Below, piece after piece: positions 25,755 to 33,318 of a stretch of DNA of 34,384 nucleotides. Source of the DNA: an uncultured Bacillota bacterium (GTDB taxonomy: Bacteria > Bacillota_I > Bacilli_A > RF39 > UBA660); NCBI GenBank assembly GCA_947303895.1, contig CAMYZQ010000007.1, forward strand, positions 1 through 34,384, in the 5' to 3' direction. Numbering within the stretch: position 1 is the first letter of the stretch; every line of letters starts with the position of its first letter. Made by a program: the position numbers and the translations under genes. The notes below the pieces were generated by a model that made no database searches, was not told the DNA's origin, and saw only the letters and a list, made by a program, of their open reading frames with translations.

Positions 25755-26396
25755 ATGAAAAATATTATTTATATGTATTCCAATTTAGATAGAAACAACA
25801 AGTTACTTATAATAATAATTATCGTAATTGTTGCCTTACTAGTACTTATTGGTTTATACAATTTAATTACATCTATAGTAGCTAAAATTAAATATAAAAA
25901 GAGAAATAAAACTATAGATGAGCAAATTAATAACGAGTATAAAGAACAAGAAGTAAATGTAAAGTCAATTGAACCTGTTTACACTGAAACCAAAGAAGAA
26001 GTAATAGAAAAGTATGAAAAAGCTGTTAAAGAAGAGTTGGAAGAGATAGAAACTCTTGATGAAACAGTAACTGATCTAGATGAAATACTTGTAGAAATGA
26101 TGAATGCTGGTGCTCAAGAAGATTTTGATTTAACAGATTTTGAAAGAGAGCAAGAAGAAAATGCCATTATTAGTTATGGTGAATTATGTAAAAAAGCTGG
26201 AGTAGAACAAATTGTTTATCCTAAAAAGGAAATAGATAAAGAAGTAGCTGAAAAAATTGATAAAGAAGTTCACACTTCATTTAAACCATCTACTGTTATT
26301 TCACCAATATATGGTGTTCAAAAAGAAGAAAATGATAATGAAGAGGAAGAAAATGACTTCCTTGGAAGATTAAAAGAATTTAGAAGTGGTCTTTAA
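25755..26396 (+). CDS. Membrane-anchored acidic protein, 213 aa
   Basis: Family not recognised. A short N-terminus is followed by one membrane helix at about 17-40 (LLIIIIIVIVALLVLIGLY), then a basic KIKYKKRNK patch. By the positive-inside rule the long tail is cytoplasmic. The tail is very acidic (Glu/Asp runs at 95-135 and near the end), with two patches that look like binding motifs: NAIISYGELCKKAG and FKPSTVISPIYGVQ. The end is FLGRLKEFRSGL. This is the layout of an anchor protein that recruits partners through short peptides, for example in division or envelope machinery, but no such role can be shown. The SD GAGGGTGA precedes ATG 25755. Confidence 0.78.
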   Translation: MKNIIYMYSNLDRNNKLLIIIIIVIVALLVLIGLYNLITSIVAKIKYKKRNKTIDEQINNEYKEQEVNVKSIEPVYTETKEEVIEKYEKAVKEELEEIETLDETVTDLDEILVEMMNAGAQEDFDLTDFEREQEENAIISYGELCKKAGVEQIVYPKKEIDKEVAEKIDKEVHTSFKPSTVISPIYGVQKEENDNEEEENDFLGRLKEFRSGL

Positions 26397-26408
26397 GATC
26401 ACTTTTTT
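26384..26408 (+). terminator. Terminator after the 25755 gene
   Basis: AAGTGGTC (26384-26391) pairs with GATCACTT (26397-26404), one G-T pair, over a 5-base loop, then T 26403-26408. The T run touches the AGGAGG SD (26409-26414) of the next gene, leaving no room for a promoter between them. Confidence 0.75.
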
Positions 26409-26419
26409 AGGAGGATCCT

Positions 26420-26953
26420 ATGAAAAAGAAAATATTTATGGGTGTTATAATTGGTTTATTTTCATTTTTTATAATAGCTTATGCATATGTAACTATTGAA
26501 AACTTTTTTATAAAGTCTTTAGATGTTATTGATGAAACACTAGATGAAAAAGCTATCATTATATTTGAAGAAACTATTGAGGATGATTCCATATATGGTA
26601 AATATTTATTAAATAATGGTAATATTTATTCATATAATTATAAGAAAACAGATATTGATTCTTATGAAGATAAATTAACTTTAATGGAAGATAATAAAGG
26701 TAATAAATTAGAAAAGATTAAAAAGAAAGATAAAGGTTATCTTAATATGTTTAATCCTAAACTAAAAGATAAATACTTTAAGAGAACTTTAAGTAAGTCA
26801 GATAGACCATCAAAATACGTATATTATGTAGATTATAGTAAAGATAAGCTTATTATATTAATATCATCTGGTACAGAAGTATATAAGAATAAAAGTTTTA
26901 CTTCTGCTAGAGTTATTTCAATACTTAAAAAGTATTCTATTAGAGTTGACTAA
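26420..26953 (+). CDS. Membrane-anchored or exported hypothetical protein, 177 aa
   Basis: Family not recognised. The N-terminus MKKK is followed by a hydrophobic helix (residues 5-25). It is a signal anchor rather than a clear cleavable signal, and no lipobox Cys is present. The remaining 150 residues are extracellular by this topology, rich in Lys, Asp and Tyr, and look beta-rich. A strong AGGAGG lies five bases before ATG 26420. No promoter fits between it and the terminator just upstream, so expression probably depends on readthrough from the 25755 gene, also membrane-anchored. Its own stop overlaps the -35 box of mtaB. Confidence 0.75.
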   Translation: MKKKIFMGVIIGLFSFFIIAYAYVTIENFFIKSLDVIDETLDEKAIIIFEETIEDDSIYGKYLLNNGNIYSYNYKKTDIDSYEDKLTLMEDNKGNKLEKIKKKDKGYLNMFNPKLKDKYFKRTLSKSDRPSKYVYYVDYSKDKLIILISSGTEVYKNKSFTSARVISILKKYSIRVD

Positions 26954-26974
26954 TTAAGTTAATTCTTATAGAAT
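26946..26974 (+). promoter_or_regulatory. mtaB promoter
   Basis: TTGACT (26946-26951) and TAGAAT (26969-26974) at 17-base spacing, each 5/6 to consensus. The -35 box shares a base with the upstream stop codon. Confidence 0.65.
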
Positions 26975-26980
26975 ATTTTT
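26962..26980 (+). terminator. Weak terminator-like hairpin before mtaB
   Basis: ATTCT (26962-26966) pairs with AGAAT (26970-26974) over a 3-base loop, followed by a T run. The stem is short, and its 3' arm is also the mtaB -10 box, so it may be chance. Confidence 0.35.
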
Positions 26981-26999
26981 TCATGAAAAGAGGGTTATT

Positions 27000-28295
27000 A
27001 TGAAAGCAGCTTTTTATACTTTAGGTTGTAAAGTAAATAGTTATGAAACTGAAGTAAATATAGAAATGTTTAAGAATAATGGTTATGAAATAGTACCTTT
27101 TAATGAAAAAGCAGATGTATATGTAATTAATACTTGCTCTGTTACTAATACAGCTGATTCTAAAAGTAGAAAAATGATTAGAGAAGCTGTTAAAAGAGGA
27201 GAAAATGCTATTGTAATAGTAATGGGTTGTTATTCTCAAATAAAGTATTTAGAAGTCTCTAAAATACCTGGAGTATCTATTGTTATAGGTACTAATAATA
27301 AATCTAAAATATTAGATCTAATTGAGGAATATAAAACTAATAAAAAACAAATAGTTAGAGTATTTGATTTAAAAGATATTAAGTTTGAAGATATGAATCT
27401 AGATAAATTTGAGAATCATACAAGAGCATTTGTAAAGATTCAAGATGGATGTAATAACTATTGTACATATTGTATTATTCCATACTCTAGAGGTAATGTT
27501 AGATCTAAACCTAAGAATTTAGTTATAAAAGAAATAACTACTTTAGCTTATAATGGATATAAAGAAGTTGTTTTAACTGGTATTCATACAGGCCATTATG
27601 GTAAAGATTTAGATAACTATGATTTTAGTGATTTACTTTCTGAAATAGAAAAGATAGATGGACTAGAAAGAATTAGAATATCATCAATTGAAATAGTTGA
27701 ATTAGATGATAAATTTATGAATGTTTTAAAGAACTCAAAGAAAATAGTTAATCATATTCATATACCTCTTCAAAGTGGTTCTAATACTATTTTAAAAGCC
27801 ATGAATAGAAGATATAACATGGATGAGTTTATTAATAAAATAAATGAAATTAGATCTATTAGACCTGGTATAGCTATTACTACTGATGTAATAGTAGGTT
27901 TCCCTGGAGAAACTGATGAATTATTTAATGAAACAGTAGAATCCATTAAAAAAATAGGTTTTACCGAATTACATGTATTTCCATATTCTCCTAGAGAAGG
28001 TACTCCTGCTGCTAAAATGGATAATCAAGTACCAGAACAAATAAAAAAAGAAAGAGTTAAAACTCTAATAGAGTTATCAAATAAATTAAAGTACTCTTAT
28101 TATTCTTCCCTAGTAGGATCAGAGGAATATCTATTAACAGAAACTATAATAGATAATTATATATATGGTCATTTGACTAATTATGGGTTTGCTAGAATTA
28201 AATTAGATGGAAATTCTACTAATGAAATATATAAAGTTAAGTTAATTAGTTATAATAATGAGTATTTTGAAGTAGAAAAAATAAAAAAATGTTGA
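27000..28295 (+). CDS. mtaB: tRNA t6A37 methylthiotransferase MtaB
   Basis: MtaB is a radical SAM enzyme that turns t6A37 into ms2t6A37 in tRNAs reading ANN codons. The N-terminal methylthiotransferase domain has the three cluster cysteines Cys10 (TLGCKVNSYE), Cys46 (INTCSVT) and Cys77 (MGCYSQ). The radical SAM motif is CNNYCTYC, followed by IPYSRG. A C-terminal TRAM-like region closes the 431-aa protein. The LGCKVN start and NTCSVTN block fit MtaB rather than MiaB or RimO. With miaA in the same window, two A37 modifications are covered. ATG 27000 follows AAGAGGG. No terminator follows; the rpsU -35 box overlaps its stop. Confidence 0.94.
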   Translation: MKAAFYTLGCKVNSYETEVNIEMFKNNGYEIVPFNEKADVYVINTCSVTNTADSKSRKMIREAVKRGENAIVIVMGCYSQIKYLEVSKIPGVSIVIGTNNKSKILDLIEEYKTNKKQIVRVFDLKDIKFEDMNLDKFENHTRAFVKIQDGCNNYCTYCIIPYSRGNVRSKPKNLVIKEITTLAYNGYKEVVLTGIHTGHYGKDLDNYDFSDLLSEIEKIDGLERIRISSIEIVELDDKFMNVLKNSKKIVNHIHIPLQSGSNTILKAMNRRYNMDEFINKINEIRSIRPGIAITTDVIVGFPGETDELFNETVESIKKIGFTELHVFPYSPREGTPAAKMDNQVPEQIKKERVKTLIELSNKLKYSYYSSLVGSEEYLLTETIIDNYIYGHLTNYGFARIKLDGNSTNEIYKVKLISYNNEYFEVEKIKKC

Positions 28296-28320
28296 AATTA
28301 CAATATTATAGTGATATAAT
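28292..28320 (+). promoter_or_regulatory. rpsU promoter
   Basis: TTGAAA (28292-28297), 17 bases, then TATAAT (28315-28320) with a TG extension at 28312-28313. The -35 box contains the TGA stop of mtaB (28293-28295). Confidence 0.85.
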
Positions 28321-28353
28321 CAGTGTAGTTCTTGAATGAAGGGAGGGACAAAA

Positions 28354-28548
28354 TTGACAAAAGTAGTAGTAAAAAATGGCAATGTTGATGGTGCACTAAA
28401 GAAATTCAAACAAAAAGTTGCTAAAAGTGGACTTCCTTCAGAATTTAAAAAGAGAGAACATTATTCTAAACCAGGTATTCAAAGAAGAGAAGCTAAAAAA
28501 GCTGGTATTAAGAATAGTAGAAAAAGACAAGCAAGAGAAAGAGATTAA
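28354..28548 (+). CDS. rpsU: 30S ribosomal protein S21
   Basis: S21 sits near the 3' end of 16S rRNA and helps in translation start. The 64-aa protein is basic, with the S21 pattern VVVKNGNVDGALKKFKQKV, then KREHYSKPGIQRR and a Lys/Arg tail. The start is TTG 28354: GGGAGGG at 28341-28347 lies about six bases before it, and the product then begins TKVVVK as in other S21 proteins. The in-frame ATG 28336 lies before that SD and would add six residues. A strong promoter and terminator make it its own unit. Confidence 0.94.
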   Translation: MTKVVVKNGNVDGALKKFKQKVAKSGLPSEFKKREHYSKPGIQRREAKKAGIKNSRKRQARERD

Positions 28549-28560
28549 TTCTCTTTTTTT
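28538..28560 (+). terminator. Terminator of rpsU
   Basis: AAAGAGA (28538-28544) pairs with TCTCTTT (28550-28556) over a 5-base loop, followed by T to 28560. It contains the rpsU stop. Confidence 0.82.
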
Positions 28561-28573
28561 AATGCTTAAAATA

Positions 28574-28582
28574 TGTTAAAAT
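28574..28582 (+). promoter_or_regulatory. Promoter of the VanZ-ybeY-era-recO block (extended -10)
   Basis: TG-T-TAAAAT at 28574-28582 (5/6 with TG extension). The -35 position falls in the T run of the rpsU terminator. Confidence 0.55.
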
Positions 28583-28607
28583 AGAATAAGAAGAAAAGGG
28601 AATTAAT

Positions 28608-29222
28608 ATGATACAAAATACATTACAAAGAGTTTTTACTGAAAATTATCCAATGCTAATAATATTTACTGTTGTTATAGTAGCTATTAGAATAGCTTAC
28701 CTTATAGTAAATAAGAAAGAATTTGTATTCTATAAAGAATTATTTTATTTAGCATTTGTAGTTTATTCAATTAGTTTATTCTATGTTGTTACATTTGAAG
28801 ATAATAACTATGGAACAAATAATTTTATTCCATTTAGAGAAATAACTAGATATGAATTTTTATCTACTTATTTTATTAAAAATGTTCTTGGTAATGTAAT
28901 TTTATTTATACCATTTGGATATTTTGTATCTACACTAATAAGATCTAAAAAACCATTTGCAATACTTTTAATAGCATTATTAACATCATTAACTATTGAA
29001 ATAACTCAATATATGATTGGAAGAACATTTGATATAGATGATATTATTTTAAATGTTATAGGATGTACAATTGGTTATTTAGCTTATTTAGTAATACATG
29101 TTTTAGAAAAGAATATAAAGATATTCCAAAAGAATTATGTTAAAAACATATTAGTTATTATAATGATTATTTTACTTGGTATATTATACTGGAAAACAAG
29201 TTTATGGGGGATTTTAAGATGA
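28608..29222 (+). CDS. VanZ-like family membrane protein, 204 aa
   Basis: An integral membrane protein with about five hydrophobic segments. The VanZ-like signature is clear: NNFIPFREI, then KNVLGNVILFIPFGYFVSTL, and later QYMIGRTFDIDDIILNVIGC with the conserved Arg-x-Phe-Asp-Ile-Asp-Asp run. The family is named after VanZ of teicoplanin resistance, but most members, like this one, are chromosomal with no van genes near; the role is unknown. The RBS is AAAAGGG before ATG 28608. Its TGA stop overlaps the ATG of ybeY (ATGA at 29219-29222), so ybeY is translationally coupled to it. Confidence 0.88.
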   Translation: MIQNTLQRVFTENYPMLIIFTVVIVAIRIAYLIVNKKEFVFYKELFYLAFVVYSISLFYVVTFEDNNYGTNNFIPFREITRYEFLSTYFIKNVLGNVILFIPFGYFVSTLIRSKKPFAILLIALLTSLTIEITQYMIGRTFDIDDIILNVIGCTIGYLAYLVIHVLEKNIKIFQKNYVKNILVIIMIILLGILYWKTSLWGILR

Positions 29223-29662
29223 TTACAATCACTAATTTAACTAATGAAAATATAGATGAATTAAAAACTTTAGAAAAGTTATCTAAATATTTACCAAAAT
29301 ATTTAAAAGAAAAGAATGTATCTTATGACGTAATTATTGTTGATGAAGAAAAGATACAAGAATTAAATAAGATTTATAGAGGTAAAGATTCAGTTACTGA
29401 TGTTATATCATTTGCTTTAGAAGATAATGAAACTATAGAAATGCCTGAAAGATGTTTAGGAGAAATCTATATATGCTTAAAAAGAGCTAAAGATCAAGCA
29501 AACGAATATGGTCATAGTTTAAAAAGAGAATTATGTTTTCTTTTAACTCATGGTTTTCTTCATTTAAATGGTTATGATCATATGACTCCTGAAGATGAAA
29601 AAGTAATGTTTTCTCTTCAAGATGAAATACTTAATAGCTTTGGAGTAACAAGGGGAGTTTAA
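29219..29662 (+). CDS. ybeY: Endoribonuclease YbeY
   Basis: YbeY is a single-strand metallo-RNase needed for 16S rRNA 3' end maturation and ribosome quality control. The zinc motif HGFLHLNGYDH is present near the C-terminus. The family blocks NKIYRGKDSVTDVISFA and LGEIYI precede it. Length 147 aa is normal. I choose ATG 29219 because GGGGGA (29206-29211) lies about eight bases before it and the product then starts MITITNLT. The in-frame ATG 29204 overlaps that SD. It is in the VanZ-ybeY-era-recO block; the ybeY-era order is common in Firmicutes. Confidence 0.96.
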   Translation: MITITNLTNENIDELKTLEKLSKYLPKYLKEKNVSYDVIIVDEEKIQELNKIYRGKDSVTDVISFALEDNETIEMPERCLGEIYICLKRAKDQANEYGHSLKRELCFLLTHGFLHLNGYDHMTPEDEKVMFSLQDEILNSFGVTRGV

Positions 29663-29663
29663 T

Positions 29664-30548
29664 ATGAAAGTAGGAAATGTATCAATAGTAGGTAGACCAA
29701 ATGTTGGTAAATCTACATTAACAAATGCTTTAATTGGATTAAAAGTAGCTATTACTTCAGATAAGCCTCAAACTACTAGAAATAATATAAGAGGTATCTA
29801 TAATGATGAAGATAGTCAAATAGTATTTTTAGATACTCCAGGTATACATAAACCTAAATCTAAACTTGGTAAATATCTAAATAAATCTAGTTATTCATCA
29901 CTTGATGAAGCAGATCTAGTACTATTTATGGTTAATGCTAAAGAAAAACTAGGTACTGGTGATGAATTTGTTTTAGAAAAAGTAAAAGAAGCTAATAAAC
30001 CAATATTTCTAATTATTAATAAAGTAGATCTAATAAAAAAAGAAGATTTAATAGGCATTATTAATGAATATAATGAATTATATAAGTTTGACGAAATAAT
30101 TCCTATATCAGCTTTAAAAGAAAAGAATATAGAAGAATTAATTAAAACTATTAAGGATTATTTACCTGAAGGTGAAAGAATCTATGATGAAGATGAATAC
30201 GTTGATAAACCAGTTAAATTCTTAGTACAGGAACTAATAAGAGAAAAAGTTCTTAGAAAAACTAATGAAGAAGTTCCTCATGCTGTTACTGTAGTAGTAG
30301 AAAATTATGAAGAAAATAAGACTAGTGTTCATATAAATGCTTTAGTAATAGTAGAAAGAGAATCTCTAAAGAAAATATTAGTAGGTCACTCTGGAACTAT
30401 GATTAAAGAAATAGGAATAGATGCTAGAAAAGATATAGAAGAATTAGTTAATAAAAGAGTTTATCTTGAACTTTTAGTTAAAACTGTAAATAACTGGAGA
30501 GATAGAGATAAATATTTAACTGAATTTGGATTAACAGAAGAAGAATAA
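29664..30548 (+). CDS. era: GTPase Era
   Basis: Era is an essential GTPase that binds the 3' end of 16S rRNA during 30S assembly. The G domain shows GRPNVGKST (10-18), DTPGIHKPKSKLGKYL, and NKVDLI, with the Era-type effector QTTRNNI. The C-terminal KH domain carries the HSGTMIKEIGIDARKDIE segment with its GxxG-type loop. Length 294 aa is normal. AGGGGAG precedes ATG 29664; only one base separates it from the ybeY stop. Its neighbour ybeY acts on the same rRNA end. Confidence 0.98.
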   Translation: MKVGNVSIVGRPNVGKSTLTNALIGLKVAITSDKPQTTRNNIRGIYNDEDSQIVFLDTPGIHKPKSKLGKYLNKSSYSSLDEADLVLFMVNAKEKLGTGDEFVLEKVKEANKPIFLIINKVDLIKKEDLIGIINEYNELYKFDEIIPISALKEKNIEELIKTIKDYLPEGERIYDEDEYVDKPVKFLVQELIREKVLRKTNEEVPHAVTVVVENYEENKTSVHINALVIVERESLKKILVGHSGTMIKEIGIDARKDIEELVNKRVYLELLVKTVNNWRDRDKYLTEFGLTEEE

Positions 30549-30549
30549 T

Positions 30550-31287
30550 ATGGAAATAACTAAAGTAAGAGGAATAGTTGCAGGAGAAAAACCATATAAC
30601 GAAACAAGTAAACTTGTTTATGTTATTACTAAAGAATATGGTTATATATCTTTGATTGCTAAAGGAGCTAAATCCTTAAAAAGTAAACTTAGATCTATAA
30701 CTACTAAACTTAGTTACTGTGACTTTCAAATTAATTATAAAGAAGGAAAATTAAGTACTTTAATAGATGGAGATATAGTTAATCCATATAATAATATAAA
30801 ATCAGATCTAGTTAGAATTAGTTATGCATCATACCTAGTAGAATTAACTACTCAGGTTATGAAAGAAAACTATAATGAAAATATATTTGATTTACTTATA
30901 AGTATATTAGATAAAATGGGATCTGGTTTAGAACCTAAATGTCTAACTAATATACTAGAACTTAAATATTTATCATATTTAGGTATTAGTCCTGAATTAA
31001 ACGAATGCTCTATATGTGGTAATAAAAAAGTAATTACACTTTCATCAGAAAAAGGTGGATTTGTATGTGCTAATCATCATACTAATGAAAAGATAGTAGA
31101 TCCAAAAACCCTAAAAATGATTAGGCTTCTTTATTACATAGATATAGATAAAATAACTAAAATAGATGTATCAGATAAAGTCCAAAGAGAAATAGATGAA
31201 TTTATTACTGAATACTATGATAGATATTCAGGCATGTATTTAAATACAAAGAAATTCTTAAATAAAATTAAAAATGTTTATATTTAA
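30550..31287 (+). CDS. recO: DNA repair protein RecO
   Basis: RecO works with RecF/RecR to load RecA at gaps and anneals single strands. The N-terminal OB-fold begins TKVRGIVAGEKPYNETSKLV, typical of Gram-positive RecO. The helical C-terminal domain holds a zinc site with CSICGNK and later CANHH. Length is 245 aa. ATG 30550 is one base after the era stop; the SD is weak and lies within the Glu-rich end of era, so translational coupling is likely. The era-recO-glyS order is common in Firmicutes and is kept here apart from one small gene. Confidence 0.94.
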   Translation: MEITKVRGIVAGEKPYNETSKLVYVITKEYGYISLIAKGAKSLKSKLRSITTKLSYCDFQINYKEGKLSTLIDGDIVNPYNNIKSDLVRISYASYLVELTTQVMKENYNENIFDLLISILDKMGSGLEPKCLTNILELKYLSYLGISPELNECSICGNKKVITLSSEKGGFVCANHHTNEKIVDPKTLKMIRLLYYIDIDKITKIDVSDKVQREIDEFITEYYDRYSGMYLNTKKFLNKIKNVYI

Positions 31288-31296
31288 GGTGATAAT

Positions 31297-31671
31297 ATGA
31301 AATATAAAGAATATTTAGATGAATTAAATGATTCATTAACATTTAAAACAAAGTTCATTCCAACACAAGAAGAACTAGATGAATTATTTTACGAAATAAG
31401 TAAAACCAATAATCATGAATTAGTTTGGAGATTAGCATTCTCATTTTCTAATTCTAATTATAATTTTGACAAGTTTATTGATTATTATATAAAAGAAAAA
31501 GATATGTGGTTTCTTGAAGAGTTGTTATATGCTATCACTGAAGAAAGATTTGATGATAAAGATATATATAATAGAATTGAAGATAAAGAATTTTTAAAAG
31601 AATATGTTGATTTTATAAAGCATTATCATGGAATGACTGATGAACAAATAAAAGAATACTTTAAGAATTAG
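31297..31671 (+). CDS. Small hypothetical protein, 124 aa
   Basis: Family not recognised. The sequence is acidic and rich in aromatic residues, almost certainly all-helical. It has no signal or membrane helix. Repeated helix pairs such as LVWRLAFSFSNSNYNFDKFIDYYI and WFLEELLYAITEERFD give it the look of a short HEAT/TPR-like solenoid. AAGGTGA lies five bases before ATG 31297, and only nine bases separate it from recO, so it is last in that operon. No hairpin follows before the glyS promoter. Confidence 0.78.
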   Translation: MKYKEYLDELNDSLTFKTKFIPTQEELDELFYEISKTNNHELVWRLAFSFSNSNYNFDKFIDYYIKEKDMWFLEELLYAITEERFDDKDIYNRIEDKEFLKEYVDFIKHYHGMTDEQIKEYFKN

Positions 31672-31692
31672 TATATACTTTTTAATAAAATG

Positions 31693-31701
31693 TGATATAA
31701 T
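31693..31701 (+). promoter_or_regulatory. glyS promoter (extended -10)
   Basis: TG-A-TATAAT at 31693-31701. The expected start near 31708 leaves only about 10 nt before the first T-box helix. No good -35 box. Confidence 0.68.
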
Positions 31702-31707
31702 TTAAAT

Positions 31708-31839
31708 GTATAAGAAAAGCGATGACTAGGGGTGGAATCCTAAGAGCTATATAATATAAAGATGATTCTAATAAGAATAAGTAAGGTGGAACCGCGGTAA
31801 TAATCGTCCTTACATAGAAGTAGAATCATCTTTTTTTCT
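31708..31839 (+). promoter_or_regulatory. T-box riboswitch (tRNA-Gly) with terminator, very short stem I
   Basis: The T-box core AAGGTGGAACCGCG is at 31783-31796. Its UGGA bulge would pair with a tRNA acceptor end UCCA (discriminator U73, as in bacterial tRNA-Gly). The antiterminator closes with GTCCTTAC (31806-31813). Stem III is ATTCT-AATA-AGAAT (31765-31778). The terminator pairs 31758-31770 with 31821-31833, followed by a T run, so it competes with stem III. Stem I is tiny: AGC/GCT base, a GATGA bulge side, and a hairpin with TAGG (31727-31730) against CCTA (31739-31742). The only Gly codons (GGT 31731-31733, GGA 31734-31736) are in its end loop. Uncharged tRNA-Gly should allow readthrough into glyS. 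Confidence 0.9.
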
Positions 31840-31855
31840 TAATAAGGAGGATATT

Positions 31856-33229
31856 ATGGAAGAATTAAAAATGGAAAAAATAGTTAATTACTGCAAACAA
31901 TATGGTTTTGTATTCCCAGGAAGTGATATTTATGATGGATTTGCTAATACTTGGGATTTTGGACCAGTTGGAGTAGAATTAAAAAACAATGTTAAAAAAG
32001 CTTGGTGGAAGAGATTTGTTCAAGAAGACAAAGATACTTATGGAGTAGATGCTGGTATTTTAATGAATCCAAGAGTTTGGGAAGCATCTGGACACGTTCA
32101 ATCTTTCTCAGATCCTAAAATGGATTGTAAGAAATGTAAACAAAGATTTAGAGCAGATAATTTAATTGAAGAATTCTCTAAAGGAGAAGTTGCAGCTGAA
32201 GGTATGACTAACGAAGAAATGGAAAAATACATAGCTGACAATAATATTAAATGTCCTCATTGTGGAGGATTTGATTGGTCTGAAATTAAACAATTTAAAT
32301 TAATGTTTGAAACTAGTAGAGGTACAGTAGAAGGATCTAAAGATACAGTTTATTTAAGACCTGAAACATGCCAAGGTGAATATGTTAATTTCTTAAATGT
32401 ACAAAGAACTACAAGAGCTAAAGTACCATTTGCTATAGCACAAATAGGTAAGTCATTTAGAAATGAAATAACTCCAGGTAATTTCTTATTTAGAACTATA
32501 GAATTTGAACAAATGGAACTTCAAAAGTTCTGTAAAGATACAGATTCAATGGATATTTATAATAACTATAAAGAAAGAGCTTTAGCATTTGCTAAAGATA
32601 TTGGACTTGATCCTGAAAAATTAAGATTCCATGATCATGATAAATTAGCTCACTATGCTAAAGCAGCATGTGATATTCAATATAGATTTCCAATTGGATG
32701 GGAAGAGCTTAATGGTATTCATCATAGAGGAACTTGGGATTTATCAAGACATACTGAATTTAGTGGTAAATCACTTGAATATTTAGATCCTGAAACTAAT
32801 GAAAAATATATACCTACAGTTATTGAATATTCTATTGGTGCTGATAGATTAACATTAGCATTACTTTGTAATTCATATGAAGAACAACCGCTTGAAAATG
32901 GTGAAACTAGAGAAGTTATGCATTTTCATCCTGCAATAGCTCCATATAAAGCATGCATACTTCCATTGATAAAGAAAAATCATAGTGATAAAGCAATGGA
33001 AATATTTAATACTTTGAGTAAATATTTCATGGTTTCATATGATGAATCTGGTTCTATTGGTAAAAGATATAGAAGAAATGATGCTATTGGAACTCCATTC
33101 TCAATTACAGTAGATGATGAAACACTAAATAATAATACTGTAACTATTAGAGATAGAGATACAATGGAACAAATTACTATCTCAGTAGATGAAGTAGTAG
33201 ATTATATTAATAAAAAGATACAATTCTAG
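31856..33229 (+). CDS. glyS: Glycyl-tRNA synthetase, single-chain type
   Basis: This enzyme charges tRNA-Gly. It is the single-chain class II form (alpha2, also called GlyQS or GRS1), not the alpha/beta GlyQ+GlyS type. Seen are the N-terminal WDFGPVGVELKNN, SGHVQSFSDPKMDCKKC with a Cys-x2-Cys zinc half-site and the later CPHCGG, and motif 2 FRNEITPGNFLFRTIEFEQME. Motif 3 lies near EYSIGADRLTLALL. A C-terminal anticodon-binding domain follows. Length is 457 aa. TAAGGAGG (31843-31850) lies five bases before ATG 31856. Expression is set by the Gly T-box upstream, which supports the assignment. Confidence 0.97.
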   Translation: MEELKMEKIVNYCKQYGFVFPGSDIYDGFANTWDFGPVGVELKNNVKKAWWKRFVQEDKDTYGVDAGILMNPRVWEASGHVQSFSDPKMDCKKCKQRFRADNLIEEFSKGEVAAEGMTNEEMEKYIADNNIKCPHCGGFDWSEIKQFKLMFETSRGTVEGSKDTVYLRPETCQGEYVNFLNVQRTTRAKVPFAIAQIGKSFRNEITPGNFLFRTIEFEQMELQKFCKDTDSMDIYNNYKERALAFAKDIGLDPEKLRFHDHDKLAHYAKAACDIQYRFPIGWEELNGIHHRGTWDLSRHTEFSGKSLEYLDPETNEKYIPTVIEYSIGADRLTLALLCNSYEEQPLENGETREVMHFHPAIAPYKACILPLIKKNHSDKAMEIFNTLSKYFMVSYDESGSIGKRYRRNDAIGTPFSITVDDETLNNNTVTIRDRDTMEQITISVDEVVDYINKKIQF

Positions 33230-33239
33230 TATCTTTTTT
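33212..33239 (+). terminator. Terminator of glyS
   Basis: AAAAAGATAC (33212-33221) pairs with GTATCTTTTT (33229-33238) over a 7-base loop, with a T run of six. The stop codon is in the hairpin. Confidence 0.87.
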
Positions 33240-33284
33240 ATTTACATTTCATATTCATTATCTCTTTATTTTTACGTAAATATA

Positions 33285-33293
33285 TGCTATTAT
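33285..33293 (+). promoter_or_regulatory. Candidate sepF promoter (extended -10)
   Basis: TG-C-TATTAT at 33285-33293, with GGAGG 13 bases on. No -35 box at usual spacing. Confidence 0.5.
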
Positions 33294-33318
33294 GTATATA
33301 GTAATGGAGGATAAAGTT

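Noticed and set aside
33241..33284. Small RNA or regulatory element before sepF
   Set aside because: The stretch is plain AT-rich sequence without a stable hairpin or conserved motif that I can see, apart from the -10 box that follows.
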